DNA from: Gammaproteobacteria bacterium
GTDB taxonomy: Bacteria > Pseudomonadota > Gammaproteobacteria > JAKBBU01
DNA: 64,000 nucleotides
NCBI GenBank assembly: GCA_021773195.1
Contig: JAJFKN010000029.1
Location: forward strand, 1-64,000
Reading direction: 5' to 3'
Both the position numbers and the translations under genes were made by a program. Positions 1-10,790 of this stretch are shown piece after piece (the first letter of the stretch is position 1; every line of letters begins with the position of its first letter). The notes beneath the pieces are model-generated. The model was not told the DNA's origin, made no database searches, and was given only the letters and a program-made list of their open reading frames with translations.

Positions 1-1
1 G

Positions 2-265
<264 letters not shown>

Positions 266-280
266 AATTGAGTAAATAAG

Positions 281-604
281 ATGGCAGAAGCTAACAGTCA
301 ACGCATAAGAATACGGTTAAAATCTTTTGACCACAAACTCATCGATCTCTCTACAAAAGAGATCGTTGAAACCGCGAAGCGTACTGGTGCGCAAGTTTGT
401 GGACCCATTCCTTTACCAACGCGTAAAGAACGGTTCACAGTCTTAACCTCACCTCACGTGGATAAAGACGCACGGGATCAATATGAAATCCGTACTTATA
501 AGCGTTTAGTGGATATTGTAGGTCCCACGGAAAAAACCGTAGATGCCTTAATGAAATTGGACCTCTCCGCTGGTGTGGATGTACAAATTAGCCTTGATGG
601 CTAG
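281..604 (+). CDS. rpsJ: 30S ribosomal protein S10
   Basis: S10 is a head protein of the 30S subunit and, as NusE, also joins transcription antitermination complexes with NusB. The 107-residue product is the usual length and carries the family core [14 protein letters not shown] and [15 protein letters not shown]. The gene begins 15 bases after tuf, leaving no room for the long S10 leader through which L4 represses this operon in E. coli; if such autoregulation exists here it must act elsewhere. First gene of an uninterrupted S10-type operon ending with rpsQ. Confidence 0.98.
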   Translation: MAEANSQRIRIRLKSFDHKLIDLSTKEIVETAKRTGAQVCGPIPLPTRKERFTVLTSPHVDKDARDQYEIRTYKRLVDIVGPTEKTVDALMKLDLSAGVDVQISLDG

Positions 605-621
605 GAATAATAGGTGAACTA

Positions 622-1278
622 ATGGCACTAGGATTAACAGGTCGGAAAGTAGGAATGACACGTATCTTCACTGAAGATGGTGTTTCGATTCCAGTAACTG
701 TATTGGAAGTATTACCCAATCGCATTACGCAAGTGAAGACCTTAGATAGCGATGGCTATAAAGCTATTCAAATAACCACGGGCAGTCGTCGTGCAACACG
801 GGTTACAAAACCTGCAGCAGGACATTTTGCTAAAGCTTCTACAGAAGCGGGTCGTGGACTTTGGGAGTATACCTTAGATGAGAAATCAGAAGAGGTCTTT
901 GAGCTTGGTCAAGAATTAAAAGTCGATCTTTTCCAAGAAGGGCAGATCGTAGATGTGACGGCCACCTCGAAAGGTTGTGGTTTTGCAGGTGCTGTAAAAC
1001 GTCACAACTTCCAAACACAAGATGCGACACATGGTAATTCATTGGCGCATCGTGCACCCGGCTCTATCGGACAAAACCAAACACCAGGACGTGTATTTAA
1101 AGGTAAGAAGATGGCTGGGCAAATGGGTAATGTACGCAAAACCGTACAAAACCAAGAAGTGGTAAAAGTGGACCTAGAACGCAATTTAATTCTAGTGAAA
1201 GGTGGGGTGCCTGGTGCGCCTGGTGGTGACGTAATGATTCGTCCCGCTGTTAAAAAATCCACAGAAAAACAACAGTAG
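622..1278 (+). CDS. rplC: 50S ribosomal protein L3
   Basis: L3 is an early-assembly 50S protein whose extended loop reaches toward the peptidyl transferase centre. The 218-residue product starts [16 protein letters not shown] and contains the glutamine-bearing loop [20 protein letters not shown], the region in which PrmB methylates a glutamine in E. coli. It lies 17 bases after rpsJ and 9 bases before the rplD start, in S10-operon order. Length and sequence are normal for the family. Confidence 0.98.
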   Translation: MALGLTGRKVGMTRIFTEDGVSIPVTVLEVLPNRITQVKTLDSDGYKAIQITTGSRRATRVTKPAAGHFAKASTEAGRGLWEYTLDEKSEEVFELGQELKVDLFQEGQIVDVTATSKGCGFAGAVKRHNFQTQDATHGNSLAHRAPGSIGQNQTPGRVFKGKKMAGQMGNVRKTVQNQEVVKVDLERNLILVKGGVPGAPGGDVMIRPAVKKSTEKQQ

Positions 1279-1287
1279 GAGTTGAAC

Positions 1288-1908
1288 ATGGAACTCAACA
1301 TAACAGTTCCGGCTACAAATAAAACCAAAGGCAGCATTAAGTTGGCTGGCGAAGTTTTTGAGCGGGATTTTAATGAATCCTTGATCCATCAAGTGGTCAA
1401 TGCCTATTTGGCAGGCGCACGTGCTGGAACAAAAGCGCAAAAAACACGTTCTGAGCGTCGCGGCGGTGGTGCTAAGCCTTGGCGTCAAAAAGGAACTGGA
1501 CGTGCGCGTGCAGGTACTATTCGTAGTCCAATCTGGCGTAAAGGTGGTGTTACTTTTGCTGCTAAGCCACGTGATTTTTCACAAAAAGTGAATAAGAAAA
1601 TGTATTCCGGCGCCATGCGTTCTATTGTTTCTGAGTTAATTCGTCAAGAACGTTTAGTTGTAGTGGAGAGCTTTGATATCAAAGAGTCCAGAACAGCTGA
1701 AATGAAAAAGTTACTAACGGGGATGAATGTGAATGATGCCTTGTTATTGACTCATGAGTTTGATGAAAAGGTCTATCTGTCAGCCCGCAATATTTTGAAT
1801 ATTGCTGTGAGCACGGCAGGGCTTGTGGATCCTGTTAGCCTGATTCGTCATGAAAAAGTGCTTGTTACAGTTGATGCCTTGAAGAAACTAGAGGAGAGAC
1901 TGCAATGA
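1288..1908 (+). CDS. rplD: 50S ribosomal protein L4
   Basis: L4 binds 23S rRNA and lines the nascent-peptide tunnel; in E. coli it also represses its own operon. I choose the ATG at 1288 rather than the TTG two codons upstream because an AGGAG sequence (1277-1281) sits six bases ahead of it and the product then begins MELNITVP, giving 206 residues. The Arg/Gly-rich tunnel loop ([20 protein letters not shown] and onward) is intact. The stop overlaps the rplW start as ATGA, which points to translational coupling. Confidence 0.97.
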   Translation: MELNITVPATNKTKGSIKLAGEVFERDFNESLIHQVVNAYLAGARAGTKAQKTRSERRGGGAKPWRQKGTGRARAGTIRSPIWRKGGVTFAAKPRDFSQKVNKKMYSGAMRSIVSELIRQERLVVVESFDIKESRTAEMKKLLTGMNVNDALLLTHEFDEKVYLSARNILNIAVSTAGLVDPVSLIRHEKVLVTVDALKKLEERLQ

Positions 1909-2201
1909 ATAAAGAACGCTTGATGAACGTATTGTTATCTCCTTCCGTTACGGAAAAGAGTTCGCGAGTAGGCGATATGGGCCAGGTGGTTTTTAAAGTT
2001 ATTAAAGACGCCTCAAAGCCAGAAATTAAAAAAGCCGTTGAATTATTATTTAACGTTGAAGTAGATGCGGTACGGGTTTCCAATGTGAAATCCAAAGCTA
2101 AGCGTTTCGGACAAGTTCAAGGTCGTCGTCAAGGCTGGAAGAAAGCCTACGTTTCTTTGAAAGAAGGTCACGATATTAGCTTTGCTAACGCCGATAAGTA
2201 G
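1905..2201 (+). CDS. rplW: 50S ribosomal protein L23
   Basis: L23 sits at the tunnel exit and is the docking site for trigger factor and SRP. The 98-residue product has the family core [18 protein letters not shown] and the basic loop [20 protein letters not shown]. The start overlaps the rplD stop by four bases, so translation is probably coupled. Normal length. Confidence 0.97.
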   Translation: MNKERLMNVLLSPSVTEKSSRVGDMGQVVFKVIKDASKPEIKKAVELLFNVEVDAVRVSNVKSKAKRFGQVQGRRQGWKKAYVSLKEGHDISFANADK

Positions 2202-2213
2202 AAGGTATTTACC

Positions 2214-3047
2214 ATGGCAGTAAAACGATTAAAACCAACTTCACCGGGACGCCGCCATGCGGTCGTCGTTACCCGTGAAGGATTGTCGAAAGAGAAGCCC
2301 TATGGCCCTCTGTTAGAGCCCAAGAAAAAAAGCGGCGGTAGAAATAATTTAGGTCGTATTACCACCCGTCATCGTGGTGGTGGTCATAAACAGCAATACC
2401 GTGTTATTGATTTTAAACGCACGAAGGATGGGATTCCTGCGAAAGTAGAACGTTTGGAATATGATCCAAACCGCAGCGCCCACATTGCGTTATTGTTATA
2501 TGCAGATGGTGAGCGTCGTTACATCATCGCACCTAAAGGCGTGAAGGCGGGTGACCGCGTTCAGTCTGGTGATGATGCGCCCATCTCAAAAGGTAATTGT
2601 TTACCTCTGTCAAAAATCCCAATGGGTTCAGTGGTTCATTGTCTTGAAATGAAACCTGGTAAAGGCGCACAGTTAGCGCGTTCTGCAGGGACTTCCGTGC
2701 AATTAGTTGCGCGTGAAGGTGTTTATGCCACCATTCGTTTACGTTCTGGTGAAATGCGTAAAATACCTGCGGCATGCCGTGCAACGTTAGGTGAAGTGAG
2801 TAATTCTGAGCACAGCTTACGCCGTTTAGGTAAAGCCGGTGCTTCTCGCCATCGTGGTATTCGTCCTACGGTTCGTGGTGTCGCCATGAATCCTGTGGAT
2901 CATCCCATGGGTGGTGGTGAAGGTCGTACTTCAGGTGGTCGTCATCCCGTATCACCTTGGGGACAACCAGCGAAAGGTTATAAAACACGTAAGAACAAGC
3001 GTACTGATAAGTTTATCGTACGTCGTCGTGGTAAAAAGCGTAAATAA
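2214..3047 (+). CDS. rplB: 50S ribosomal protein L2
   Basis: L2 is a universally conserved 23S rRNA-binding protein needed for subunit association and peptidyl transferase activity. The 277-residue product has the N-terminal [20 protein letters not shown] segment and the C-terminal [20 protein letters not shown] segment, which contains the conserved histidine near the catalytic centre. It follows rplW by 12 bases. Length and motifs are typical. Confidence 0.98.
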   Translation: MAVKRLKPTSPGRRHAVVVTREGLSKEKPYGPLLEPKKKSGGRNNLGRITTRHRGGGHKQQYRVIDFKRTKDGIPAKVERLEYDPNRSAHIALLLYADGERRYIIAPKGVKAGDRVQSGDDAPISKGNCLPLSKIPMGSVVHCLEMKPGKGAQLARSAGTSVQLVAREGVYATIRLRSGEMRKIPAACRATLGEVSNSEHSLRRLGKAGASRHRGIRPTVRGVAMNPVDHPMGGGEGRTSGGRHPVSPWGQPAKGYKTRKNKRTDKFIVRRRGKKRK

Positions 3048-3059
3048 GCGAGGATAGTT

Positions 3060-3338
3060 GTGGCACGTTCCATTAAAAAAGGCCCTTACATTGCGGTGCC
3101 CTTGATGAATAAAGTCGAGAAGGCAATTGCTAGCAATGATAAACGTCCAATTAAGACTTGGGCTCGTAGTTCTACTATTGTGCCTGAAATGGTGGGTTTA
3201 ACCATCGCTGTACATAATGGTCGTCAACATGTACCCGTATTCGTTACGGAAAACATGGTAGGTCACAAGTTGGGTGAGTTCGCGGCAACTCGTACCTATC
3301 GTGGTCATGTGGCTGATAAGAAAGCTAAAGGTAAGTAA
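3060..3338 (+). CDS. rpsS: 30S ribosomal protein S19
   Basis: S19 forms a complex with S13 in the 30S head and contributes to the inter-subunit bridge. The 92-residue product begins at a GTG codon preceded by a GAGGA sequence (3050-3054), and reads [15 protein letters not shown], followed by the conserved [20 protein letters not shown] stretch. No better ATG is available, so the GTG start is preferred. It lies 12 bases after rplB. Confidence 0.97.
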   Translation: MARSIKKGPYIAVPLMNKVEKAIASNDKRPIKTWARSSTIVPEMVGLTIAVHNGRQHVPVFVTENMVGHKLGEFAATRTYRGHVADKKAKGK

Positions 3339-3349
3339 GAGAGGAAGAG

Positions 3350-3691
3350 ATGGAAGTTGCTGCTAAATTATCTCACGCGCGCATCTCGGCTCAAAAAGCC
3401 AGATTAGTCGCTGATCAGATTCGCGGCTTAGCAATTGCTAAAGCCCTAGATGTTTTAGGTTTCAGCCCTAAGAAAGCTGCAACCATGATTAAAAAAGTAT
3501 TAGAGTCTGCCATTGCTAATGCGGAAAACAACGAAGGCGCAGACATCGATGAATTAATGGTTTCTACCGTTTTTGTTGATGAAGGCCCAACTTTAAAACG
3601 TTTTCGTGCACGTGCTAAAGGCCGTGGTACCCAAATACTCAAACGAACCTGTCACATTACCGTGAAGGTTTCTGATAAGCAGGAGTCATAA
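3350..3691 (+). CDS. rplV: 50S ribosomal protein L22
   Basis: L22 lines the nascent chain tunnel; its beta-hairpin is where some macrolide-resistance mutations fall. The 113-residue product has [12 protein letters not shown] at the N-terminus and the hairpin-to-C-terminal region [19 protein letters not shown]. The start has a GAGGAAGAG ribosome site. The stop abuts rpsC with no spacer (stop at 3689-3691, next ATG at 3692). Confidence 0.97.
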   Translation: MEVAAKLSHARISAQKARLVADQIRGLAIAKALDVLGFSPKKAATMIKKVLESAIANAENNEGADIDELMVSTVFVDEGPTLKRFRARAKGRGTQILKRTCHITVKVSDKQES

Positions 3692-4366
3692 ATGGGTCAG
3701 AAAGTACACCCAACGGGGATTCGCCTAGGAATCGTAAAAGACTGGGATTCCAAATGGTATGCAGAAAGCAAAAACTTTGCTGATGTATTACATGCGGATT
3801 TCTTGGCTCGTACCTATTTAGAGAAAGAATTAGCGAAGGCGTCTATTAGTCGCGTACGCATTGAACGTCCCACAGCCACTTCTGCACATGTGACCATTCA
3901 CAGTGCTCGACCCGGTGTGATCATCGGCAAGAAAGGTGAAGACGTTGGACGTTTGAAGAATAAAGTCAGTAAGATTATGGGCGTTCCTGCACACATCAGT
4001 ATTGAAGAGGTGCGCAAGCCTGAAGTTGATTCTAAGTTGGTGGCGGAGAGTATCGCACAACAATTAGAAAAACGGATTATGTTCCGTCGCGCTATGAAGC
4101 GTGCTGTGACTAACGCCTTACGTGCTGGGGCTAAAGGTATTAAGGTTTGTGTTGCAGGTCGTTTAGGCGGTGCTGAAATCGCACGTAGCGAATGGTATCG
4201 TGAAGGTCGAGTGCCTTTGCATACATTACGTGCTGATATTGATTATGGTACGGCTGAAGCTGCTACCACGTACGGTATCATAGGCGTAAAGGTCTGGATA
4301 TTTAAGGGCGAAGTTTTCGCCGAAGAAGAAGTAAGCCACGAAGCCGCTCAAGGCGAGGCAAAGTAA
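3692..4366 (+). CDS. rpsC: 30S ribosomal protein S3
   Basis: S3 lies at the mRNA entry channel and helps unwind mRNA. The 224-residue product starts [13 protein letters not shown] and has a KH domain with the GXXG loop in [17 protein letters not shown], then the C-terminal domain with [20 protein letters not shown]. It begins directly after the rplV stop, so re-initiation or coupling is likely. Length is slightly shorter than the E. coli protein, as is common. Confidence 0.98.
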   Translation: MGQKVHPTGIRLGIVKDWDSKWYAESKNFADVLHADFLARTYLEKELAKASISRVRIERPTATSAHVTIHSARPGVIIGKKGEDVGRLKNKVSKIMGVPAHISIEEVRKPEVDSKLVAESIAQQLEKRIMFRRAMKRAVTNALRAGAKGIKVCVAGRLGGAEIARSEWYREGRVPLHTLRADIDYGTAEAATTYGIIGVKVWIFKGEVFAEEEVSHEAAQGEAK

Positions 4367-4387
4367 GTGATTGGAAGGACGAAGTAA

Positions 4388-4801
4388 ATGTTGCAACCAA
4401 AACGCACTAAATTTCGTAAGCAAATGAAAGGCCGCAACCGAGGTGTAGCTCAGCGCGGCAGTAAAGTTAGCTTTGGCGAATTTGGCTTAAAAGCCACAGG
4501 CCGGGGGCGTGTAACTGCACGTCAAATTGAAGCTGCTCGTCGAGCTATGACTCGTCATATCAAGCGGGGCGGTAAAATTTGGATTCGTATATTCCCCGAT
4601 AAACCTATTACCAAAAAACCTTTAGAAGTGCGTCAAGGTAAAGGTAAGGGTAGCGTGGAATACTGGGTTGCTCTGGTGCAACCAGGTCGTGTGTTGTTCG
4701 AAATGGAAGGGGTTTCTGAAGAATTAGCCAGAGAAGCCTTCGCTCGAGCTGCAGCAAAGTTACCCATAAGTACAGTGTTTGAACAGCGGACGGTGATGTA
4801 A
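4388..4801 (+). CDS. rplP: 50S ribosomal protein L16
   Basis: L16 organises the A-site region of the 50S subunit. The 137-residue product starts [19 protein letters not shown] and contains the conserved [20 protein letters not shown] and [20 protein letters not shown] stretches. A GGAAGGACGA ribosome site precedes it. The TAA stop shares its last base with the rpmC ATG (one-base overlap). Confidence 0.97.
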   Translation: MLQPKRTKFRKQMKGRNRGVAQRGSKVSFGEFGLKATGRGRVTARQIEAARRAMTRHIKRGGKIWIRIFPDKPITKKPLEVRQGKGKGSVEYWVALVQPGRVLFEMEGVSEELAREAFARAAAKLPISTVFEQRTVM

Positions 4802-5007
4802 TGAAAGCTAAAGAGTTACGCGGAAAAACCATTGATGAATTGCAGAAAGAAAAGATGGAATTGTTGCGTGAACAGTTTAATCTACGTATGCAAAAAGGTT
4901 CTGGTGAAATGAATCGTAATGATCAATTCAGTAAGGTACGGCGCAGTATTGCCCGGATAAAAACTATATTGCATGAAAAACAGGGGCAAACCAATGCAGC
5001 AAGCTGA
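4801..5007 (+). CDS. rpmC: 50S ribosomal protein L29
   Basis: L29 is a small two-helix protein beside L23 at the polypeptide exit. The 68-residue product has the family pattern [18 protein letters not shown] and [14 protein letters not shown]. Its start overlaps the rplP stop by one base and its 3' end overlaps the chosen rpsQ start by 14 bases, so these three genes are tightly coupled. Confidence 0.96.
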   Translation: MKAKELRGKTIDELQKEKMELLREQFNLRMQKGSGEMNRNDQFSKVRRSIARIKTILHEKQGQTNAAS

Positions 5008-5263
5008 GAAAAAAAGCGGCGGACGCACATTAGTGGGCACCGTAGTTAGTGTAAAAATGGATAAAACCATCGTGGTACGTGTGGATAACCAAGTAAAGCA
5101 TCCGCTCTACGAAAAGGTCATGCGTCGTTCATCTAAGCTATATGCTCATGATGAAGCCAATGGTAGTGGTTTAGGTGACGTGGTACGCATAAAAGAATCT
5201 CGTCCTTTGTCTAAGACAAAGCGATGGGTACTAGAAAGCGTCGTAGATAAAGCGGCAGTTTGA
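4994..5263 (+). CDS. rpsQ: 30S ribosomal protein S17
   Basis: S17 is a primary 16S rRNA-binding protein with an OB-fold. I take the ATG at 4994 ([20 protein letters not shown], 89 residues): the upstream ATG at 4973 would add seven residues outside the family and overlap rpmC further, while an AGGGGC sequence sits about six bases before 4994. The core [20 protein letters not shown] is intact. Last gene of the S10 operon; a 114-base gap follows before rplN. Confidence 0.93.
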   Translation: MQQAEKKSGGRTLVGTVVSVKMDKTIVVRVDNQVKHPLYEKVMRRSSKLYAHDEANGSGLGDVVRIKESRPLSKTKRWVLESVVDKAAV

Positions 5264-5299
5264 TTAATATTTGAACATATTGCTTCGTAAGTCGATGTA

Positions 5300-5340
5300 A
5301 GAGATTTCCTAATGGGCCGAGAAGTGGTATACTTTTCCGC
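5300..5340 (+). promoter_or_regulatory. Possible spc-operon promoter
   Basis: The only sizeable gap in the S10-spc block (5264-5377) lies exactly at the S10/spc operon boundary. It contains TATACT at 5328-5333, a good -10 box, followed by a C/T-rich GC stretch as at the E. coli spc promoter. The -35 at 17-base spacing (TTTCCT, 5305-5310) is weak. Position is the main argument. Confidence 0.45.
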
Positions 5341-5377
5341 CCTTTCGACCCGGGGTTAGAGTGATTGGAGTTATTAG

Positions 5378-5746
5378 ATGATACAGATGCAAACCAGACT
5401 AGGCGTAGCGGATAATAGTGGTGCGCGCCAGGTTATGTGTATCAAGGTACTGGGTGGTTCTGGCCGACGTTATGCGCGTATCGGCGATATCATCAAGGTT
5501 TCTATAAAAGAAGCTATTCCACGCAGTAAAGTGAAAAAGGGTGATGTGATGAATGCTGTAGTGGTTCGTACCGCTAGTGGTGTGCGCCGCAGTGATGGCT
5601 CACTTATTAAATTTGATAATAACGCAGTCGTTATTTTGAATGCTCAAATGCAGCCAATCGGTACCCGGATTTTTGGCCCCGTAACTAGGGAATTACGCAC
5701 AGAGCGTTTCATGAAGATTATATCCTTAGCACCTGAAGTGCTTTGA
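5378..5746 (+). CDS. rplN: 50S ribosomal protein L14
   Basis: L14 sits at the subunit interface and binds the silencing factor RsfS and translation GTPases. The 122-residue product has the hallmark [20 protein letters not shown] start and [34 protein letters not shown] leader gives the ribosome site. First gene of the spc operon, downstream of a probable promoter. Confidence 0.98.
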   Translation: MIQMQTRLGVADNSGARQVMCIKVLGGSGRRYARIGDIIKVSIKEAIPRSKVKKGDVMNAVVVRTASGVRRSDGSLIKFDNNAVVILNAQMQPIGTRIFGPVTRELRTERFMKIISLAPEVL

Positions 5747-5768
5747 TAAACGGAAGGCAGTAGAGAAC

Positions 5769-6095
5769 ATGCGTAAAATACGAAAAAACGATAAAGTCGT
5801 TATTCTAGCTGGAAAAGACAAGGGCCGGAACGGTAAGGTTCTGCGCGTTATCCAAGGGAAGCGTGTACAAAAAGTATTAGTGGAAGGTGTAAACATGATT
5901 AAAAAACATGTGAAACCAAATCCACAAGCTAACCAGGAAGGTGGCATTATTGAGCGCGAAGCGCCATTACAGATTTCGAATGTAGCTATCTATAATGCTG
6001 CTGCGGATAAAGCTGACCGTGTTGGCTTTAAGTTCCTTGAAGATGGACGTAAAGTTCGTTTCTTTAAGTCCACCGGCGAAGTTATAGACGCATAA
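5769..6095 (+). CDS. rplX: 50S ribosomal protein L24
   Basis: L24 initiates 50S assembly by binding the 5' region of 23S rRNA. The 108-residue product has a KOW motif near its start ([20 protein letters not shown]) and the family sequence [20 protein letters not shown]. It follows rplN by 22 bases with a GGAAGGCAG ribosome site. Normal length. Confidence 0.97.
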   Translation: MRKIRKNDKVVILAGKDKGRNGKVLRVIQGKRVQKVLVEGVNMIKKHVKPNPQANQEGGIIEREAPLQISNVAIYNAAADKADRVGFKFLEDGRKVRFFKSTGEVIDA

Positions 6096-6110
6096 TAGAC
6101 AGGTAAAACC

Positions 6111-6653
6111 ATGGCAAGATTAGAAGATTTTTATCGCGACACCGTTGTCAAACAATTGCAAGATGAGTTTGGTTACAAAAATGTAATGCAAGTGCCGCAT
6201 ATTGAAAAGATCACTTTGAATATGGGTGTAGGTGAAGCGGTTAATGACAAGAAAGTTATGGACCATGCTGTCAGTAATATGACTGCCATTGCAGGTCAAA
6301 AACCTGTCGTCACCAAAGCACGTAAATCCATTGCGGGTTTCAAAATTCGTGAAGATTGGCCTATTGGTTGTAAAGTAACGTTACGTCGAGAAAAGATGTA
6401 CGAGTTTTTGGATCGATTGATTTCTATCGCCATTCCTCGTATTCGCGACTTTCGTGGATTGAGCCCTAAATCCTTTGATGGACGCGGGAATTATAGTATG
6501 GGGATTCGTGAGCAAATCGTTTTTCCTGAAATTGAATATGATAAAATTGATGCTATCCGTGGTATGGATATTACGATTACCACATCGGCAAAGAGCAACG
6601 ACGAAGCTCGTGCCCTGTTAAAAGCATTTAATTTTCCACTAAAAGAGAAATAG
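6111..6653 (+). CDS. rplE: 50S ribosomal protein L5
   Basis: L5 binds 5S rRNA and contacts P-site tRNA. The 180-residue product has [19 protein letters not shown], the central [20 protein letters not shown] and [19 protein letters not shown], all characteristic of the bacterial family. It follows rplX by 15 bases in spc order. Confidence 0.98.
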   Translation: MARLEDFYRDTVVKQLQDEFGYKNVMQVPHIEKITLNMGVGEAVNDKKVMDHAVSNMTAIAGQKPVVTKARKSIAGFKIREDWPIGCKVTLRREKMYEFLDRLISIAIPRIRDFRGLSPKSFDGRGNYSMGIREQIVFPEIEYDKIDAIRGMDITITTSAKSNDEARALLKAFNFPLKEK

Positions 6654-6663
6654 GGGTTATATT

Positions 6664-6969
6664 GTGGCGAAGAAATCCATGATCAACCGTGAAAGACGGC
6701 GCACTAAATTGGCAAGTCGTTTTAAGGCGAAGCGTAAAAGATTGAAAGCTACGGTGGTCGATGCAACCCTAGAATTCGAAGATCGTATGGCGGCTCAGCA
6801 AAAGTTGCAGGCTTTACCCAAAGATTCTAGCTCTGTCCGTGGTCAGCGTCGCTGCCGCGTATGTGGAAGGCCCCATGCCGTGTATCGTAAATTTGGTCTA
6901 TGCCGCTCGCATTTGCGACAGCTGGCCATGACTGCAAAAATTCCTGGTTTGACTAAGGCCAGTTGGTAG
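6664..6969 (+). CDS. rpsN: 30S ribosomal protein S14, long form with zinc-ligand-like residues
   Basis: S14 is a late-assembling protein of the 30S head. The 101-residue product begins at GTG ([20 protein letters not shown]) and has the length of the long, normally zinc-free form. Unusually its C-terminal half has Cys-x2-Cys, twelve residues, then Cys-x2-His ([20 protein letters not shown]), close to the zinc ribbon of the short C+ form. In E. coli S14 most of these ligands are absent. It may therefore bind zinc, or keep a remnant of an ancestral site. Position between rplE and rpsH is standard. Confidence 0.95.
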   Translation: MAKKSMINRERRRTKLASRFKAKRKRLKATVVDATLEFEDRMAAQQKLQALPKDSSSVRGQRRCRVCGRPHAVYRKFGLCRSHLRQLAMTAKIPGLTKASW

Positions 6970-6983
6970 AGGACGAATAAAAT

Positions 6984-7379
6984 ATGAGTATGCAAGACCC
7001 CATCGCCGACATGTTGACCCGGGTTCGTAATGGTCAAGCGGCAAAGAAAGAACATGTAAGTATGCCTTATTCCTCTGCGAAGGAAGCAGTGGCAAAAGTC
7101 CTTTTAGAAGAAGGCTACATTTCTGGTGTGAACACTGATGGTGATGGCGCTAAAAAATGTTTGGTTTTGACGCTTAAGTATTACTTAGGCAAACCTGTGA
7201 TTGAGATGCTAAAACGGGTTTCTCGTCCAGGCTTACGCATTTACCGCGGCTACCGTGATTTACCCAAAGTGTTGGGTGGATTAGGTGTCGTAATTATTTC
7301 AACACCTAATGGTGTTATGACTGACAAGACAGCGCGCCAAGCCAAATTGGGTGGCGAAGTACTGTGCTACGTATCTTAG
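6984..7379 (+). CDS. rpsH: 30S ribosomal protein S8
   Basis: S8 binds 16S rRNA centrally and, in E. coli, represses translation of the spc operon at rplE. The 131-residue product begins [20 protein letters not shown] and ends with the conserved [17 protein letters not shown]. Start and length fit the family. It follows rpsN by 14 bases. Confidence 0.97.
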   Translation: MSMQDPIADMLTRVRNGQAAKKEHVSMPYSSAKEAVAKVLLEEGYISGVNTDGDGAKKCLVLTLKYYLGKPVIEMLKRVSRPGLRIYRGYRDLPKVLGGLGVVIISTPNGVMTDKTARQAKLGGEVLCYVS

Positions 7380-7391
7380 GGGTTTAATAAA

Positions 7392-7925
7392 ATGTCACGT
7401 GTAGCAAAAAATCCGATAGCCGTACCCAGTGGTGTTCAGATTGATATTAAAGGCCAACAGGTTAATGTGAAAGGTACGAAAGGTAGTTTGGATTTTAATC
7501 TGCACCCTTTAGTAGCTATCAATGAATCCGATAATGTTCTGACCTTTGAAGCCAAAGGTAACAGTAAACAAGCCAATGCTATCTCTGGAACGACTCGCGC
7601 CGTCATCTACAACATGGTTGTTGGCGTCAGTGAAGGTTATCAACGTAAATTGAATTTAGTGGGTGTCGGTTATCGTGCAGTCGCTAAGGGCAAAACATTA
7701 GTTTTGACGGTAGGTTTTTCTCATCCGGTTGAAATGGACATGCCAGAAGGTATTACGGTAGAAACGCCAACTCAAACGGAAATCGTTCTCAGCGGGATCG
7801 ATAAACAGAAAATAGGGCAGATTGCGGCGAATATTCGCGCGGTTAGACCTCCTGAACCTTATAAAGGTAAAGGTATTTTGTATGCGAATGAAGTTATTAT
7901 TCGTAAAGAATCCAAGAAAAAATAG
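7392..7925 (+). CDS. rplF: 50S ribosomal protein L6
   Basis: L6 lies near the sarcin-ricin loop and the factor-binding site. The 177-residue product begins MSRVAKNPIAVPSGVQ and contains the family signature LVGVGYRAVAKGKTLVLTVG and PPEPYKGKGILYANEVI. It lies 12 bases after rpsH. Normal length. Confidence 0.98.
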   Translation: MSRVAKNPIAVPSGVQIDIKGQQVNVKGTKGSLDFNLHPLVAINESDNVLTFEAKGNSKQANAISGTTRAVIYNMVVGVSEGYQRKLNLVGVGYRAVAKGKTLVLTVGFSHPVEMDMPEGITVETPTQTEIVLSGIDKQKIGQIAANIRAVRPPEPYKGKGILYANEVIIRKESKKK

Positions 7926-7938
7926 TAGGTAGAGAGTA

Positions 7939-8292
7939 ATGGATAAAAAGGCATCTCGTCAGCGTCGTGGATTACGTTGCCGCTCAATGATAAAGCGCAA
8001 AGGCGCACATCGTTTGAGTGTGCATCGCACACCATGTCATATCTACGCCCAAGTGCTTACGGCTCAGGGTGACCGCGTACTAGCATCTGCTTCCACTTTG
8101 GAAAAAGATGTGCGTGGCAAAGCTACCAATGGTGGCAATGTAGCTGCAGCAATACTCGTGGGTAAATTGTTAGGTGAGCGTGCCGTAGCAGCAGGTATTA
8201 AACAAGTTGCTTTTGACCGATCTGGGTTTAAATATCATGGTCGTGTTAAAGCACTGGCCGATGCAGCTCGTGAATCGGGCTTACAATTCTAA
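7939..8292 (+). CDS. rplR: 50S ribosomal protein L18
   Basis: L18 binds 5S rRNA with L5 and L25. The 117-residue product shows the basic N-terminus and the family segments [15 protein letters not shown] and [30 protein letters not shown] ribosome site precedes the ATG. It lies 13 bases after rplF. Confidence 0.97.
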   Translation: MDKKASRQRRGLRCRSMIKRKGAHRLSVHRTPCHIYAQVLTAQGDRVLASASTLEKDVRGKATNGGNVAAAILVGKLLGERAVAAGIKQVAFDRSGFKYHGRVKALADAARESGLQF

Positions 8293-8303
8293 AGGGCATA
8301 TAA

Positions 8304-8822
8304 ATGGCTAGTTTTGATGAATCAACAAAAGGTGACGGCTTAATCGAGAAATTGGTTGCTGTGACACGTACTGCCAAAGTGGTCAAGGGTGGCCGCGTCT
8401 TTGGTTTTGCGGCTGTAGTGGTTGTAGGTGATGGGAAGGGCCGCATTGGTTTTGGTCGTGGTAAATCCCGTGAAGTACCTGTTGCAATCCAAAAAGCCAT
8501 GGAAGCAGCACGTCGTGATATGAAACAAGTGTGGTTGAATGGCGATACCTTATGGTATGAAATTAAAGCCAACCACGGTGCTTCTGAAATTTTCATGAAG
8601 CCCGCTTCTGATGGTACTGGTATTATCGCCGGTGGTGGTATGCGTGCAGTGTTTGAAGTCGTTGGTATTAATAATGTCTTGGCAAAATGTATGGGTTCTA
8701 CGAATCCCATCAACGTTGTAAGAGCCACGATTAAAGGATTATTGTCTATGATGTCGCCCGAGCAAATCGCCGACAAACGTGGCAAGTCTGTTCGAGAAGT
8801 GATAGGTGAGCAGCATGGCTAG
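8304..8822 (+). CDS. rpsE: 30S ribosomal protein S5
   Basis: S5 contributes to translational accuracy and mRNA helicase activity at the entry site. The 172-residue product contains the double-stranded RNA-binding fold: [20 protein letters not shown] and [19 protein letters not shown]. Its 3' end overlaps the rpmD start by eight bases, so L30 is probably translated by coupling. Confidence 0.98.
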   Translation: MASFDESTKGDGLIEKLVAVTRTAKVVKGGRVFGFAAVVVVGDGKGRIGFGRGKSREVPVAIQKAMEAARRDMKQVWLNGDTLWYEIKANHGASEIFMKPASDGTGIIAGGGMRAVFEVVGINNVLAKCMGSTNPINVVRATIKGLLSMMSPEQIADKRGKSVREVIGEQHG

Positions 8823-9003
8823 TAAAGAACAAATTCGCTTAACCTTGGTGCGTAGCCCGATTAGTTGTTTGCCCAAACATAAACTGTGTGTGCAAGGCTT
8901 AGGACTACGTCGTATGAATCATTCCGTTGTGTTGGAGAAAACCCCTTCTGTCATGGGAATGGTAAACAAAGTTTCTTACTTATTAAAAGTTGAGGAAATC
9001 TAA
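8815..9003 (+). CDS. rpmD: 50S ribosomal protein L30
   Basis: L30 is a small 50S protein near 5S rRNA. I place the start at the ATG at 8815 ([18 protein letters not shown], 62 residues) because the longer reading frame adds only residues outside the family; a GTGAGC ribosome site lies inside the end of rpsE. The core [20 protein letters not shown] is typical. Start overlaps rpsE by eight bases. Confidence 0.94.
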   Translation: MASKEQIRLTLVRSPISCLPKHKLCVQGLGLRRMNHSVVLEKTPSVMGMVNKVSYLLKVEEI

Positions 9004-9005
9004 TT

Positions 9006-9440
9006 ATGCGCCTCAATACATTATCCCCTGCTCCAGGGTCAAAAAAGGTAGCTAAACGCGTTGGTCGCGGTACAGGTTCAGGCTCAGGTAAAACCTGTGG
9101 CCGGGGTCATAAGGGTCAAAAGGCTCGTTCAGGCGGCTTCCATAAATTGGGTTTTGAAGGTGGGCAGATGCCTATCCAACGTCGCTTGCCCAAATTTGGT
9201 TTTAATTCCCATTTGGCGCGAATTACTGCGGAAATTCGTTTGAACGAATTGGAAAAAGTCAAAGAAGATGAAGTGAATATTGTTAGCTTACGTAAAGCAG
9301 GCATTATTGGTCGTAATATTAAGCGTGCCAAAGTGATTGCTTCCGGTGAAATTAAAAAAGCCGTCAAGATCGTTGGTTTGCGTGCTACCAAAGGTGCCCG
9401 TGAAGCTATCGAAAAAGCAGGCGGGAGCATCGAGGCGTAA
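9006..9440 (+). CDS. rplO: 50S ribosomal protein L15
   Basis: L15 binds 23S rRNA late in assembly. The 144-residue product starts [20 protein letters not shown], then the glycine-rich [20 protein letters not shown], as in all bacterial L15 proteins. The stop (9438-9440) abuts the secY ATG at 9441 with no spacer. Confidence 0.98.
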   Translation: MRLNTLSPAPGSKKVAKRVGRGTGSGSGKTCGRGHKGQKARSGGFHKLGFEGGQMPIQRRLPKFGFNSHLARITAEIRLNELEKVKEDEVNIVSLRKAGIIGRNIKRAKVIASGEIKKAVKIVGLRATKGAREAIEKAGGSIEA

Positions 9441-10778
9441 ATGGCTAGCAATCCCAAATCATCAGTCTTTGCGCAAAGTGGCTTTGTTGAACTACGACGT
9501 CGTTTGTTTGTGGTGCTGTTGGGTATCTTTATTTTCCGTGTGGGTAATTACGTTCCCATTCCAGGTTTGAACCCCGATAAACTCAGTATGTTGTTCAATC
9601 AACATAGCAGCAGTATTTTGGGTCTTTTCAATATGTTCTCTGGTGGTGCTTTAAAGCGGATGTCGGTATTTGCTTTAGGGGTGATGCCTTACATTTCGGC
9701 ATCTATCATCATGCAATTGTTCACTTCCATCATGCCGAAGTTAGAGCAGCTGAAAAAGGAAGGGGAGTCGGGTCGTCGTAAGATCAATCAATACACCCGT
9801 TACGGTACATTCCTTTTGTCTATTTTTCAGGGCTTAGGTATCAGTAAGTTTTTGGTGAGTTCAGGCATCGCTTTTGAACCCAGCCTGAGTTTTTACGTGA
9901 TTTCCACCATTACCTTAGCTACGGGTACCATGTTCCTTATGTGGTTGGGTGAGCAAATTACAGAGCGCGGGATTGGTAACGGTATTTCATTAATTATCTT
10001 CTCCGGTATCGTGGCGGGATTGCCTGCTGCTGTGGCACGGACTTTAGGTCAAGTGCGAGAAGGCCAATTATCCGTTATCGCTCTGATTTTGATCGTTGTT
10101 TTGGTTTTGGCTGTGACCGCTTTTGTTGTATTCATGGAACGGGGGCAACGTCGCATCACCGTCCAATATGCCAAACGCCAACAAGGCCGCAAAATGTATG
10201 CGGCTCAAACTAGCCATTTACCATTAAAAGTGAATATGTCAGGGGTCATCCCCCCCATTTTCGCATCCAGTATTATTTTACTGCCAGCTACCTTAGCCCA
10301 ATGGTTCGGTCAAGGTCCTAATATGCAATGGCTGAGTAGCATTGGATTTGCTCTGTCGCCAGGTCAACCACTATATGTCCTCTGTTTGGCAGCTGCTATT
10401 ATTTTCTTTGCTTTCTTTTATACGGCATTGGTCTTTAACCCTCGCGAAACAGCGGATAATTTGAAGAAATCAGGGGCATTTATCCCTGGTATTCGTCCCG
10501 GCGAGCAGACGGCTAATTATGTTGATGGGGTAATGACTCGTTTAACCATGGCCGGGGCTTTGTACCTAGCGCTGGTTTCACTATTACCAGAATTTATGTA
10601 TTACGCTTGGAGCGTGCCTTTCTACTTCGGTGGGACCTCACTTTTGATTATTGTGGTGGTGCTCATGGATTTTATGGCACAGGTTCAGGCACTGTTGATG
10701 TCGCATCAGTATGAATCCCTAATGAAAAAGTCCAATCTAAGGGGAATGAATCCTGGTGGTGGCATGTTTGGGCGTTAA
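9441..10778 (+). CDS. secY: Preprotein translocase subunit SecY
   Basis: SecY is the channel of the Sec translocon in the inner membrane. The 445-residue product has ten predicted membrane segments and family sequences including [16 protein letters not shown], the plug-region [20 protein letters not shown], and the cytosolic ribosome/SecA-contact loop [20 protein letters not shown]. It starts directly after rplO, as in other spc operons, so it is expressed with the ribosome. Length is normal. Confidence 0.98.
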   Translation: MASNPKSSVFAQSGFVELRRRLFVVLLGIFIFRVGNYVPIPGLNPDKLSMLFNQHSSSILGLFNMFSGGALKRMSVFALGVMPYISASIIMQLFTSIMPKLEQLKKEGESGRRKINQYTRYGTFLLSIFQGLGISKFLVSSGIAFEPSLSFYVISTITLATGTMFLMWLGEQITERGIGNGISLIIFSGIVAGLPAAVARTLGQVREGQLSVIALILIVVLVLAVTAFVVFMERGQRRITVQYAKRQQGRKMYAAQTSHLPLKVNMSGVIPPIFASSIILLPATLAQWFGQGPNMQWLSSIGFALSPGQPLYVLCLAAAIIFFAFFYTALVFNPRETADNLKKSGAFIPGIRPGEQTANYVDGVMTRLTMAGALYLALVSLLPEFMYYAWSVPFYFGGTSLLIIVVVLMDFMAQVQALLMSHQYESLMKKSNLRGMNPGGGMFGR

Positions 10779-10790
10779 GGGGAGAGTCCT

